Below the pieces are notes generated by a model that had not been told where the DNA came from, made no database searches, and saw nothing but the letters and a program-made list of their open reading frames with translations. DNA of 64,000 bases from Marivirga sp. (GTDB taxonomy: Bacteria > Bacteroidota > Bacteroidia > Cytophagales > Cyclobacteriaceae), in NCBI RefSeq assembly GCF_024636815.1, contig NZ_JAGXGF010000020.1, forward strand, positions 1 through 64,000, written 5' to 3'. Both the position numbers and the translations under genes were made by a program. Positions within the stretch are counted from its first letter, which is position 1. Each line of letters starts with the position of its first letter. Below, one piece after another: positions 19,955 to 28,151 of the stretch.

Positions 19955-21841
19955 TTAATTAATTTTAAAGGTTTTATTTATACTGATTTGAAAATTTCTC
20001 CCCGGCATAGCATATCCGGAATACAACTGATATTCTTTATTTAATATATTTTTTACTTGAGCTGAGGTCGTCCAAATTTTATTACTCCATTTCAACCCTA
20101 TGTCTGATAATAGAAAGGATTCTAATGCATAGATGTCTGAATTGCTGTTAGTAGTATAAACTTTTCCTGTCCATTGCTGAAAAACGTCCAATGAAAATTC
20201 CCTCCAATGGAAAGAAGATGAGGCATTTGCTTTGTGTAAAGGAGTGTAAATTAATTGCTTACCAATTTCATTTTGATTGCTTTCGCTTTCAAGTACAGTC
20301 GATTTTGTGTAACTGTATTGACCATTAACCTCAAATTTCAATTCTGAAGCTATAGGAAACCTAACATTTGCACTGGTTTCAATTCCCCCAGCCAAAACCT
20401 CTTTAATATTTCTAGGTCTCCATTGATTATTTTCATCAGGTACCCATTGAATCCAATTGTCTACTTGATTATGATAGGCTGTTATGGAAAAATTCGATTT
20501 TAAATCATTCCAATGATGTAGAGATGATACAGTAACTTCTTTGTTCCAAGAGGTTTCAGAATTAAGCTCAGGCCTTCCAGCTTCGTTCCAAAATCTATCG
20601 TTTAATGTGGGTAATCTAAAATTGTAAGAGGTATTTAACTTCAGGTTTAACTGATGGTTTTTAGTATTATATAGTTGAGTAGATATGCCTACATAAGGTG
20701 AAATTGGGATATTTACTTGTGGAACAAATTGCTGTCTTAAATGAACTGCATAGTCTGTTTTTTTCCAGATTTTCCCTTTAAATAGAGCACCCAAGCTATA
20801 GCGTTCTTCAGTGGCGCCACCACCCTCATAATTTTGATTCTTTGCATCTATGTAATTATATCTTGCCGAAAATTTCATTTGATGCCTAGTGGAGAAATTG
20901 TATTTGTAATCAGCAAAACTCTCCCATCTGTCTACTTTATAATAAGAGACAGCGCGATTAAGTTGATATTCCATTTCGTCCATGAAATAACCAGTGCCAA
21001 CATTCAAACTACTTTTTACTCCTGTTTTTTTATAATTGAGATGAGTTCTTATATTTTGATCTTTTTGTTCATTTACATCTCGAGTTGAACCTATAGGAGG
21101 TTGTATTTCTCTGAAATTGTCATTGAACCAAATTGCCAGTTTTATTTTTTCAGATTCATTGATTTTATATCCGATGCTTTGGTTTATCCCCCATTTTTCA
21201 AATCTTGCATTATCTTGTTTTTCACCAGTTTGTAAAATCTCAAAATTATTTTCGGCTTTTCCCCAATACAATCGAGTATCATAAGCCCATTTTCCGTTAC
21301 TGCCATTTGCATTTAGGTTACTATTTAAAAGTCCAAAGCTTCCTATTTGCTGACCAAGTGATAATTTATTGCCTGATTTAAAATGAAGTGGATTTTCCAG
21401 CAATACTGCACCCCCAAAAGCGCCACTGCCTCCCATGCTACTTCCACTTCCCGGAATGATAGATATTTCAGAAATGGCTTGAGAAGGCAATAGCGAAAAG
21501 TCTGTTTGCCCTAAGGTGAAACTGTTGATATTGAAATTATCCCAAAGCACTGCGGTTTGACTGGCATTGGTTCCACGGAAAGAAATGGTAGTCAGCATTC
21601 CATTTCCATATTCTTTGAAATAGATACTGCTGTTTTGTTTTAAAATCTCACTGATATTATCCCCATTATAAAAGTCAAGGGTTTTTGCTTTAGGCAATAT
21701 TATATTGTTGCCAGGCAGAAACTGTTTTTCAAAATTGCCTTGCACAGAAACTTCCTCTAACACAGGAATACTATCCTGATGATTTTGTGCCCATAGTTCA
21801 TTAGTGAACCATAGCAATAAAAATACTACACCTAATCGCAT
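19955..21841 (-). CDS. btuB: TonB-dependent vitamin B12 receptor (BtuB-like)
   Basis: Plug domain ISFRGTNASQTAVLWDNFNINSFTLGQTDFSLLP; C-terminal barrel; riboswitch upstream. Confidence 0.88.
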   Translation of the reverse strand: MRLGVVFLLLWFTNELWAQNHQDSIPVLEEVSVQGNFEKQFLPGNNIILPKAKTLDFYNGDNISEILKQNSSIYFKEYGNGMLTTISFRGTNASQTAVLWDNFNINSFTLGQTDFSLLPSQAISEISIIPGSGSSMGGSGAFGGAVLLENPLHFKSGNKLSLGQQIGSFGLLNSNLNANGSNGKWAYDTRLYWGKAENNFEILQTGEKQDNARFEKWGINQSIGYKINESEKIKLAIWFNDNFREIQPPIGSTRDVNEQKDQNIRTHLNYKKTGVKSSLNVGTGYFMDEMEYQLNRAVSYYKVDRWESFADYKYNFSTRHQMKFSARYNYIDAKNQNYEGGGATEERYSLGALFKGKIWKKTDYAVHLRQQFVPQVNIPISPYVGISTQLYNTKNHQLNLKLNTSYNFRLPTLNDRFWNEAGRPELNSETSWNKEVTVSSLHHWNDLKSNFSITAYHNQVDNWIQWVPDENNQWRPRNIKEVLAGGIETSANVRFPIASELKFEVNGQYSYTKSTVLESESNQNEIGKQLIYTPLHKANASSSFHWREFSLDVFQQWTGKVYTTNSNSDIYALESFLLSDIGLKWSNKIWTTSAQVKNILNKEYQLYSGYAMPGRNFQISINKTFKIN

Positions 21842-21944
21842 AAATTGAGTTTAATGCGACCACGGTAAAAATCAGATGTAAAAAAGTTAGCTTATAGCTT
21901 TCGTACATTCCTGACCTTTCACCCGAAAGTCGAAAATATTTATG

Positions 21945-22155
21945 AGCTATGGCAGGTCTCCTGACTCGTCCTATGAAGTAGCGGCCTTCCCGTCAACCTA
22001 AAGGCTAACAGTGGCAAGGGTGTTGCACTTCAATTAAAAGTGGACTTACAGTTGCGGGGACAGTTTCGGAATATTAGTTTTAAAAATTAAAACCAAGCAC
22101 CGAATTCCCTTTTAATCCTGAAGGAATGAAATCCAACAGGAACCATAATTCTCTG
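21945..22155 (-). ncRNA. Cobalamin riboswitch
   Basis: Reverse complement contains GTCCCCGCAACTGTAAG ... GCCACTG ... GGGAAGGCCGC ... GACGAGTCAGGAGACCTGCC. Confidence 0.95.
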
Positions 22156-22224
22156 CAAATGTAGGGGAATGAAAGATGAATTCAAATTTTTATTTTTAAC
22201 TTTAATAATTAAAATTCTTACGCT

Positions 22225-22869
22225 ATGAAAGTAGTTCCAATGTATCCTAATCCTTATAAGCTCAAAATCCATCTGGAGCACACAGATATTTATAGGGTTA
22301 TTATGGTGCCGAGAGATATTAATATGTTACAATTTCATCTGATTTGTCAAGAAGCGATGGGATGGATGATGGCCCATTTGTTTACATTCACTGACAAAAA
22401 AGGTTCTTCAGCTAAATTAAAAGCAGGCTTACCAATGGGTGATTTGCCGTTTTTATCAGGGCCGGAAGAAATAAAGGCTAATGAGGTTAAGTTATCTGAT
22501 TTTCATGAAGTCTCGAATGGTAAATACTTTTGGTATTGGTATGATTTCGGAGACGATTGGTGGCATAAAATCAGTTTTCAAAAACCATCTAAAAATGATT
22601 TGGAATTATTTAAGGGCGATCCTGTTTGTCTGCAAGGTGAAAAAGCTTGTCCCCCTGAAGATATTGGTGGAGTGGGAGGATACCAACATTTCCTGAAAAT
22701 TATTGATGAAGATATCCAGCCTGATAAGGATGAATTGATGGATTTTTATGGTTTTATGGATGGGGATGTATTTGACCCAGATTTTTTTGAAATTGATTTT
22801 ATTAACGAGGAGCTTTCACAAATTATGGAATGGGATGATTGGCATAAAACTGCTGATGACTTTACTTGA
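22225..22869 (+). CDS. Plasmid pRiA4b ORF-3 family protein
   Basis: YKLKIHLEHTDIYRVIMVPRDINMLQFHLICQEAMGW...FWYWYDFGDDWWHKISFQ..CPPEDIGGVGGY. Confidence 0.9.
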   Translation: MKVVPMYPNPYKLKIHLEHTDIYRVIMVPRDINMLQFHLICQEAMGWMMAHLFTFTDKKGSSAKLKAGLPMGDLPFLSGPEEIKANEVKLSDFHEVSNGKYFWYWYDFGDDWWHKISFQKPSKNDLELFKGDPVCLQGEKACPPEDIGGVGGYQHFLKIIDEDIQPDKDELMDFYGFMDGDVFDPDFFEIDFINEELSQIMEWDDWHKTADDFT

Positions 22870-23169
22870 TTGCAGTGAAATTAAACAAATAAAAATATTG
22901 ACCCTTATTAATCATGGTTATCATTAGCTTGGCACAGAATCTTCATTACCGATTTCTGTAGTAGGAGAAAATCCTACTAGCTTAAATTCAAATGACGTTA
23001 TTTAGAAGTTTTTCCTGCTTTCCTCGCTGCGATACCATGGTCATTTAAAGAATAAATAATTTTAGTCTCGTAATTAAAAATTATCTAGAAACAAGGTAAT
23101 TTTGATTTATATAAGGGTAAAATAAGACCGAATTTATTTGATGAGTTAATTATTGGCTAATTCCCCCAA

Positions 23170-23321
23170 TTTCGCCTTAAGCGAAAAAGTGGGCTGGAGG
23201 GTAAAATGGCGGGCCAGCGTTGGGAATTGTTGCTAGTAGCATCATTTTACCTAGATTTTTTGCCAGCCAATAGCTGGTCCGCCTCTGGCTGACATACTTT
23301 TTCATCATTGGAAAAAGTATG
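23170..23321. repeat. Copy A of three-stem intergenic repeat
   Basis: TTTCGC/GCGAAA, GGTAAAATG/CATTTTACC, CATACTTTTTC/GAAAAAGTATG stems around shared core GGG..GGAGG......GCGGG(C)CAGCG(T)TGGGAA. Confidence 0.7.
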
Positions 23322-23548
23322 AATGATTAGGCTAGAATTAAAATGTAAAATTGGCAATTTAATGCTTAATTCTGCTCTCTGGGACACCATAAAACAATGA
23401 AAAGCTGCCCTTACACCAATAGAATGCACTAATGTATTTTTACCGAGGAAAACGGGTGAAGTTATTTGGAAGTTTTTCAGTTTGTCTTTTAACAAATAAT
23501 ACTTGAATCTTATTGATTAAATCGAATTCAGTCAAAGTTAGATATTAA

Positions 23549-24445
23549 CTACTTATACTTTTGATACCATTTAAATTTATCATTTAGAATATCATTTTTA
23601 TGCAGCCTTATGAAATCAAGGTATGCGCGAGAAACAGGTGAAATTCTTTTTCCTTTCAGCCAAATTAACCTCCATTTTGTTTTGACTGGTAAGTCCTCTG
23701 CTGCTAAAATATATAATTGCTTATTTATTAGTTCATTTTTTATACCAATCAAAGGCATAATAGAATTGCCTAATCCTGCGATAACAGCTTGTTTTACAGC
23801 CTCATTTGATGTTAATTCTAATCTCTTTCTAATCTTTGAATTGTGTGTTCCATAGTAATGTTCCATGGCGCTCCTTGTAGCCGAGCCTTCTTCCCTGTAG
23901 ATTAATGGCTTCATTTCATTTGATTTTGGTTCATTACTAACCAAATACAATTTATTATCAATTAATAATTCTTCTTCAACATCTAATAAGTCTGGAAGAA
24001 CACTTACTAGTGCGAAATCAATTTCATTATTTTTTAAGCTTTGTATTACCTTACTTTTATTAGTTACATCCAAAACCAAATCAATTCCAGGGTTTTTAGA
24101 CAAGAACTCTTCCAGGAAAAAAGGGATCACATATTTTCCTGTTGAGGCTGAAGAAATTTTTAATTTTCCAGTCATAATGCCATTATAGGCTTCTGTTTTA
24201 TAATTTATATTGTTTAATTCTTCTATTACTCTCTCAGCAATCAGTGCTACTTCACTTCCGAAATCAGTGATGTGTAATTTTCTTCCAACAATCTCATATA
24301 GGGGGATGTCGAATTGATCTTGAAAGTTTTTTAATTGAATAGAAACAGCAGGCTGTGACATGAAAAGCTCTTCAGAAGCTTTCGTGATGCTCAGTTTTTG
24401 TACCACTTTCAGAAATATCTGTAGCTGGTGTATAGTATAATTCAT
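23549..24445 (-). CDS. LysR family transcriptional regulator
   Basis: QLQIFLKVVQKLSITKASEELFMSQPAVSIQLKNFQ N-terminal HTH. Confidence 0.95.
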   Translation of the reverse strand: MNYTIHQLQIFLKVVQKLSITKASEELFMSQPAVSIQLKNFQDQFDIPLYEIVGRKLHITDFGSEVALIAERVIEELNNINYKTEAYNGIMTGKLKISSASTGKYVIPFFLEEFLSKNPGIDLVLDVTNKSKVIQSLKNNEIDFALVSVLPDLLDVEEELLIDNKLYLVSNEPKSNEMKPLIYREEGSATRSAMEHYYGTHNSKIRKRLELTSNEAVKQAVIAGLGNSIMPLIGIKNELINKQLYILAAEDLPVKTKWRLIWLKGKRISPVSRAYLDFIRLHKNDILNDKFKWYQKYK

Positions 24446-24482
24446 AAGAACAATTTATTACGTTTAGTTTAGGTGGTTAATT

Positions 24483-24516
24483 AAAGCCTCATTATTAATT
24501 TAATGGGGCTTTTTTA
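24483..24516 (+). terminator. Terminator-like hairpin in the LysR/DinB divergent region
   Basis: AAGCCTCATT attaattt AATGGGGCTTTTTTT hairpin with T-run on plus strand. Confidence 0.5.
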
Positions 24517-24720
24517 GTGAATAGCTGTAAATTCTCTAGCTTTAAGTTTTTGCTCTTGTATTTAAAATTCTAATTGAAATTGCACAACTGATAATATTTA
24601 TCAGGCTATAATTCCAAATAATCTTTCATAAATTACTTTTAATTAATGGCAGACCTTAAATTTCCTGCTTTTTAAGGCGATAATTTAGGGAGACTTTTAC
24701 TACGATAAAAAAAATCCAAT

Positions 24721-25239
24721 ATGACAAGAATTTGTATACTAATTAGTTTTTTTTTAATCAATACGATAGAGGGAAAAACACAAGGTTATTTTCAAGAGGA
24801 ATTTCCAAAGGTTTGGGAGCGAAGCACTAACTACACTAAAGCCATTGTGAAAGCAATGCCAGAAAAGCTTTATGATTTTAAAGCCTATGAAGATGGTATG
24901 AGTTTTAAGGAGCAGCAATTGCATATTGTTGACAACATCAGTTTTCTAACTAATTATATCACAGGAGACTTTAAGAGCTTTTATAAGAAGGACAAGCTAG
25001 ATGAACTGAACAAACAGCAAGTTTTGGAGATTTTGGATTCAGCTTTTAATTATGTATCAGTTTTAATTGAAAATACTGAAACTAGCGCACTTTCAGAAGA
25101 GATAATTTTTAAGGATGCTGAAATGTCAAAACAGAATATTTTCTACTTGATCAGAAGTCATATAATTCATCATATGGGGCAATCAGTTTTCTATTTACGC
25201 ATGAATAATATAAAGGCACCTACATATGTGGGATGGTAA
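24721..25239 (+). CDS. DinB family protein
   Basis: ERSTNYTKAIVKAMPEKLYDFKAYEDGMSFKEQQLHIVDN ... SHIIHHMGQSVFYLRMNNIKAPTY. Confidence 0.85.
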   Translation: MTRICILISFFLINTIEGKTQGYFQEEFPKVWERSTNYTKAIVKAMPEKLYDFKAYEDGMSFKEQQLHIVDNISFLTNYITGDFKSFYKKDKLDELNKQQVLEILDSAFNYVSVLIENTETSALSEEIIFKDAEMSKQNIFYLIRSHIIHHMGQSVFYLRMNNIKAPTYVGW

Positions 25240-25383
25240 TGGGTGTCTGACACATATTCTTCTATTAAGGTGCTTAAGTCAATTAATTGATTAGTACTTA
25301 AAATTCACAAAGCATTTTTAATAATAGGTGTAAATCAAGTGATGATCATACATTCACTGCGTAAATAAAGTTGTTATTTTTTT

Positions 25384-25407
25384 TTATTTAAGAATTTGCT
25401 TAAATAA
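25384..25407. promoter_or_regulatory. Palindromic operator 1, overlapping the -33 box of the ArsR-merTP promoter
   Basis: ATTTAAG-aatttg-CTTAAAT perfect inverted repeat; TTG (25396-25398)-N19-TAGTTTTG (25418-25425). Confidence 0.75.
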
Positions 25408-25456
25408 TAAACTTAATTAGTTTTGCATTCGTTATGAAACCACAAACAACGCACTC

Positions 25457-25834
25457 ATGGATAAAAATCAATCATGTATAAGAGTATTGGCTGATGAAGT
25501 ACAGATTCAGCAATGCAAAGAAGATTTGCAGGAAAATGAAGCGTCTTTTGGGAAGTTAAGTGGTATTCTGAATCTGGCTGGGAATGAGGTTCGTTTAAAA
25601 ATATTATACCTCTTAGAGCAAGAAGGACAATTATGTCCCTGTGACCTATCTGATATTTTAAATATGAGTATTCCTGCCATATCTCAGCATATCAGGAAAA
25701 TGAAAGATCGAGATATCATTACTGGAAAGAGAAGCGGGCAAACGATATTTTATTCTATAAACGAAGAACATTTAGGGCTTTTGAAGCCCTTGTTTCAGGA
25801 AGTTAAAGTAAATGAACAAAGTAAAACTATATGA
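25457..25834 (+). CDS. ArsR/SmtB family metal-responsive regulator
   Basis: EVRLKILYLLEQEGQLCPCDLSDILNMSIPAISQHIRKMKDRDII; CPC motif in HTH region. Confidence 0.92.
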   Translation: MDKNQSCIRVLADEVQIQQCKEDLQENEASFGKLSGILNLAGNEVRLKILYLLEQEGQLCPCDLSDILNMSIPAISQHIRKMKDRDIITGKRSGQTIFYSINEEHLGLLKPLFQEVKVNEQSKTI

Positions 25835-26463
25835 ATTCTCAGGAAAACTCAAATATTGAATCAGGTAATAACAATAAACTATTGGGTGCAGGATTGGTAT
25901 CAGCAATTGCAGCATCGTTATGCTGTATTACTCCAGTTTTAGCCTTGGTCTCGGGTGCATCCGGCATTGCCTCTACCTTTTCTTGGTTGGATCCATTAAG
26001 GCCTTATCTGATTGGAGTGACTATATTGGTTTTAGCATTTGCCTGGTACCAAAAACTAAAGTCCAGAACGGAGGAGGAAATAGCTTGCGCTTGCGATGTG
26101 GACGAAAAACCTAATTTTTGGCAAAGCAAAAAGTTTCTTGGACTCGTTACTGTTTTTGCAGTGGTGATGATGGCTTTTCCTTTGTATGCAGATATGTTCT
26201 ATTCATCTCAAGACCAAAAACAGACAATAGTGGTAGAAAGTGATAATTTGAATACTGCCACTTTCGAAATTAAAGGAATGACCTGTAGTGGTTGTGCTTC
26301 TCACATTGAAAATGACGTGAATAAATTGGATGGCATAGTGAAAGTAGACGCTAGCTATGAAGATGCTAATGCCACGGTGAAATATGACAATTCAAAAGTA
26401 ACTGTACAAGAAATTAAAGGTGTCATTAATGGCACTGGATATAAAGTAATTAGTCAGAGATAA
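25831..26463 (+). CDS. merTP: MerT-MerP fusion mercury permease/binding protein
   Basis: MerT-like AASLCCITPVLALVSGASG plus C-terminal HMA domain FEIKGMTCSGCASHIEN. Confidence 0.9.
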   Translation: MNSQENSNIESGNNNKLLGAGLVSAIAASLCCITPVLALVSGASGIASTFSWLDPLRPYLIGVTILVLAFAWYQKLKSRTEEEIACACDVDEKPNFWQSKKFLGLVTVFAVVMMAFPLYADMFYSSQDQKQTIVVESDNLNTATFEIKGMTCSGCASHIENDVNKLDGIVKVDASYEDANATVKYDNSKVTVQEIKGVINGTGYKVISQR

Positions 26464-26478
26464 TTTTTTTGACTTTTA

Positions 26479-26500
26479 TATTTAAGAAATTGCTTAAATA
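26479..26500. promoter_or_regulatory. Palindromic operator 2, between merTP and the reductase gene
   Basis: ATTTAAG-aaattg-CTTAAAT perfect inverted repeat, near-identical to operator 1. Confidence 0.7.
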
Positions 26501-26509
26501 AAAAATAGG

Positions 26510-27856
26510 ATGAAAAAATATAGTGTATTCGTAATCGGTTCAGGCATGGCGGGCATGAATATTGCCAACCGCTGTGCTTCCAAAGGATTAAAAGTCGGGA
26601 TCACGGATGAACTACCCTATGGCGGAACCTGTGCCCTTCGTGGTTGCGATCCGAAGAAAATCATGTTGGCTGCTGCAGAAGTAAAGCATATGGCAGCTAA
26701 TCTTCAAGGAAATAATACTTCTACCGTTCCTGAAATTTCCTGGACTGATGCTATGAAAAGCAAACAGGAATTTGTGGGTGCAATACCCCCTAAAATTGAA
26801 AAGGGGTATGAAAAAAATGGCATAGATACGTTTCACTCTTCTGCCCGTTTTATTAATGAAAATCAGCTTCAGCTAGGGGATGAAATCATTGAAGCAGATA
26901 AAATTGTGATTGCAACAGGAGCTAAAGCACGGCAACTTGAATTTACGGGTGGCGATTTGGCTTTAACAAGCACTGATTTTCTAGATTTTGAAACACTTCC
27001 TAAATCGCTCATCTTTATTGGGGGAGGCTATATTGCGTTTGAATTTGCACACATGGCCGCCCATTATGGTAGCAAAGTGACTATTATTCATCGGGGTTCA
27101 AGACCACTGGAAAATTTTGATCCCTTTATTGTGGATGAAATCACCAAAGCCACCAAGGAATTAGACATAGATTTAGTACTTAATACAGAGGTAAGAGCCA
27201 TTGAAAAATCTGACAAAGGATATAAAGTATCAGGTAACGGCCAAAGTAATGATAAGAGCTGGGAAGCTGAAGTCGTGGTGAATTCAGCAGGAAGGATTCC
27301 GGCTATTTTTGACCTTGACTTGGAGAGAGGGAATGTCGATTTCAATGAAAAAGGAATAACTGTAAATGAATACTTGCAAAGTAAATCTAACCCTAAGGTG
27401 TATGCGGCTGGAGACGCAGCTTATACAGAGGGCTATCCTCTAACTCCTGTTGCAGTGATGGAAGGCCATATTGTAACTTCCAACATTTTAAAAGGAAACA
27501 GTAAAAAACCGGATTATAGTGCTATCCCTACCGTAGTTTTTACTTCTCCTGCTATGGCATCAGTTGGATTGTCTGAAAAACAGGCTAGTAAAAAAGAACT
27601 GGATTACATTGTTAAAAAGAATAGCGTCCCGGAATGGTTTACTGCCAAGCGTCTCAATGAAAAAACCTATGCTTTTAAGACACTTATCGAAAAAGATAGT
27701 GGTAAAATTTTGGGAGCACACCTCACGGGGCCGCACGCAGAAGAGGTCATCAATCTTTTTGCCATGGCCATTAAAGCGGGATTTACCTCAAAGGATATAA
27801 AAACCATGATATTGACCTATCCTTCTGCAAGTTCGGATATAGTCTATATGGTATAA
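26510..27856 (+). CDS. MerA-like FAD-dependent pyridine nucleotide-disulfide oxidoreductase
   Basis: GSGMAGMNIANRCA; redox pair GGTCALRGCDPKK; C-terminus lacks the vicinal Cys pair of classical MerA. Confidence 0.85.
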   Translation: MKKYSVFVIGSGMAGMNIANRCASKGLKVGITDELPYGGTCALRGCDPKKIMLAAAEVKHMAANLQGNNTSTVPEISWTDAMKSKQEFVGAIPPKIEKGYEKNGIDTFHSSARFINENQLQLGDEIIEADKIVIATGAKARQLEFTGGDLALTSTDFLDFETLPKSLIFIGGGYIAFEFAHMAAHYGSKVTIIHRGSRPLENFDPFIVDEITKATKELDIDLVLNTEVRAIEKSDKGYKVSGNGQSNDKSWEAEVVVNSAGRIPAIFDLDLERGNVDFNEKGITVNEYLQSKSNPKVYAAGDAAYTEGYPLTPVAVMEGHIVTSNILKGNSKKPDYSAIPTVVFTSPAMASVGLSEKQASKKELDYIVKKNSVPEWFTAKRLNEKTYAFKTLIEKDSGKILGAHLTGPHAEEVINLFAMAIKAGFTSKDIKTMILTYPSASSDIVYMV

Positions 27857-27883
27857 ATTGAAAATCATTAAAATAAAATCGAA

Positions 27884-28090
27884 ATGGAAGTAATATTAGA
27901 ATCAACGATAAAATGCCCCAATTGTGGACATGAAAAAACAGAAGAAATGCCAACGGATGCTTGTCAGTTCTTTTATGAGTGTGAAAACTGCAAAACAGTT
28001 ATGAAACCGAAAGCTGGTGATTGCTGTGTATATTGTAGTTATGGAACTGTGCCTTGTCCACCAATTCAGCAAAATAAAAGTTGTTGTTAA
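27884..28090 (+). CDS. GDCCVxC domain-containing protein
   Basis: KAGDCCVYCSYGTVPCPPIQ; N-terminal CPNCG zinc-ribbon-like. Confidence 0.92.
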   Translation: MEVILESTIKCPNCGHEKTEEMPTDACQFFYECENCKTVMKPKAGDCCVYCSYGTVPCPPIQQNKSCC

Positions 28091-28102
28091 TAAGAATATA
28101 GT

Positions 28103-28144
28103 AAAAAAGGCATCAAACAAATCAATATTACTTGATGCCTTTTT
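28103..28144. terminator. Bidirectional terminator
   Basis: AAAAAAGGCATCAA ... TTGATGCCTTTTT between convergent genes. Confidence 0.85.
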
Positions 28145-28151
28145 ATTTATG

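Noticed and set aside
22087-22281. 64-aa minus ORF
   Set aside because: Overlaps the cobalamin riboswitch 5' part and the start of the pRiA4b-like gene; no family resemblance.
22225-22869. pRiA4b ORF-3 family gene as evidence of a transposon
   Set aside because: The family is often chromosomal and no transposase or terminal repeats flank it here.
23247-23495. 82-aa minus ORF (MLKDKLKNFQITSPVFLGKN...)
   Set aside because: No recognisable domain; its C-terminal end lies in structured repeat copy A, so likely chance or repeat-derived.
24721-25239. DinB family gene considered as an SOS polymerase
   Set aside because: The translation matches the DinB/YfiT-like four-helix metal-binding family, not DNA polymerase IV.
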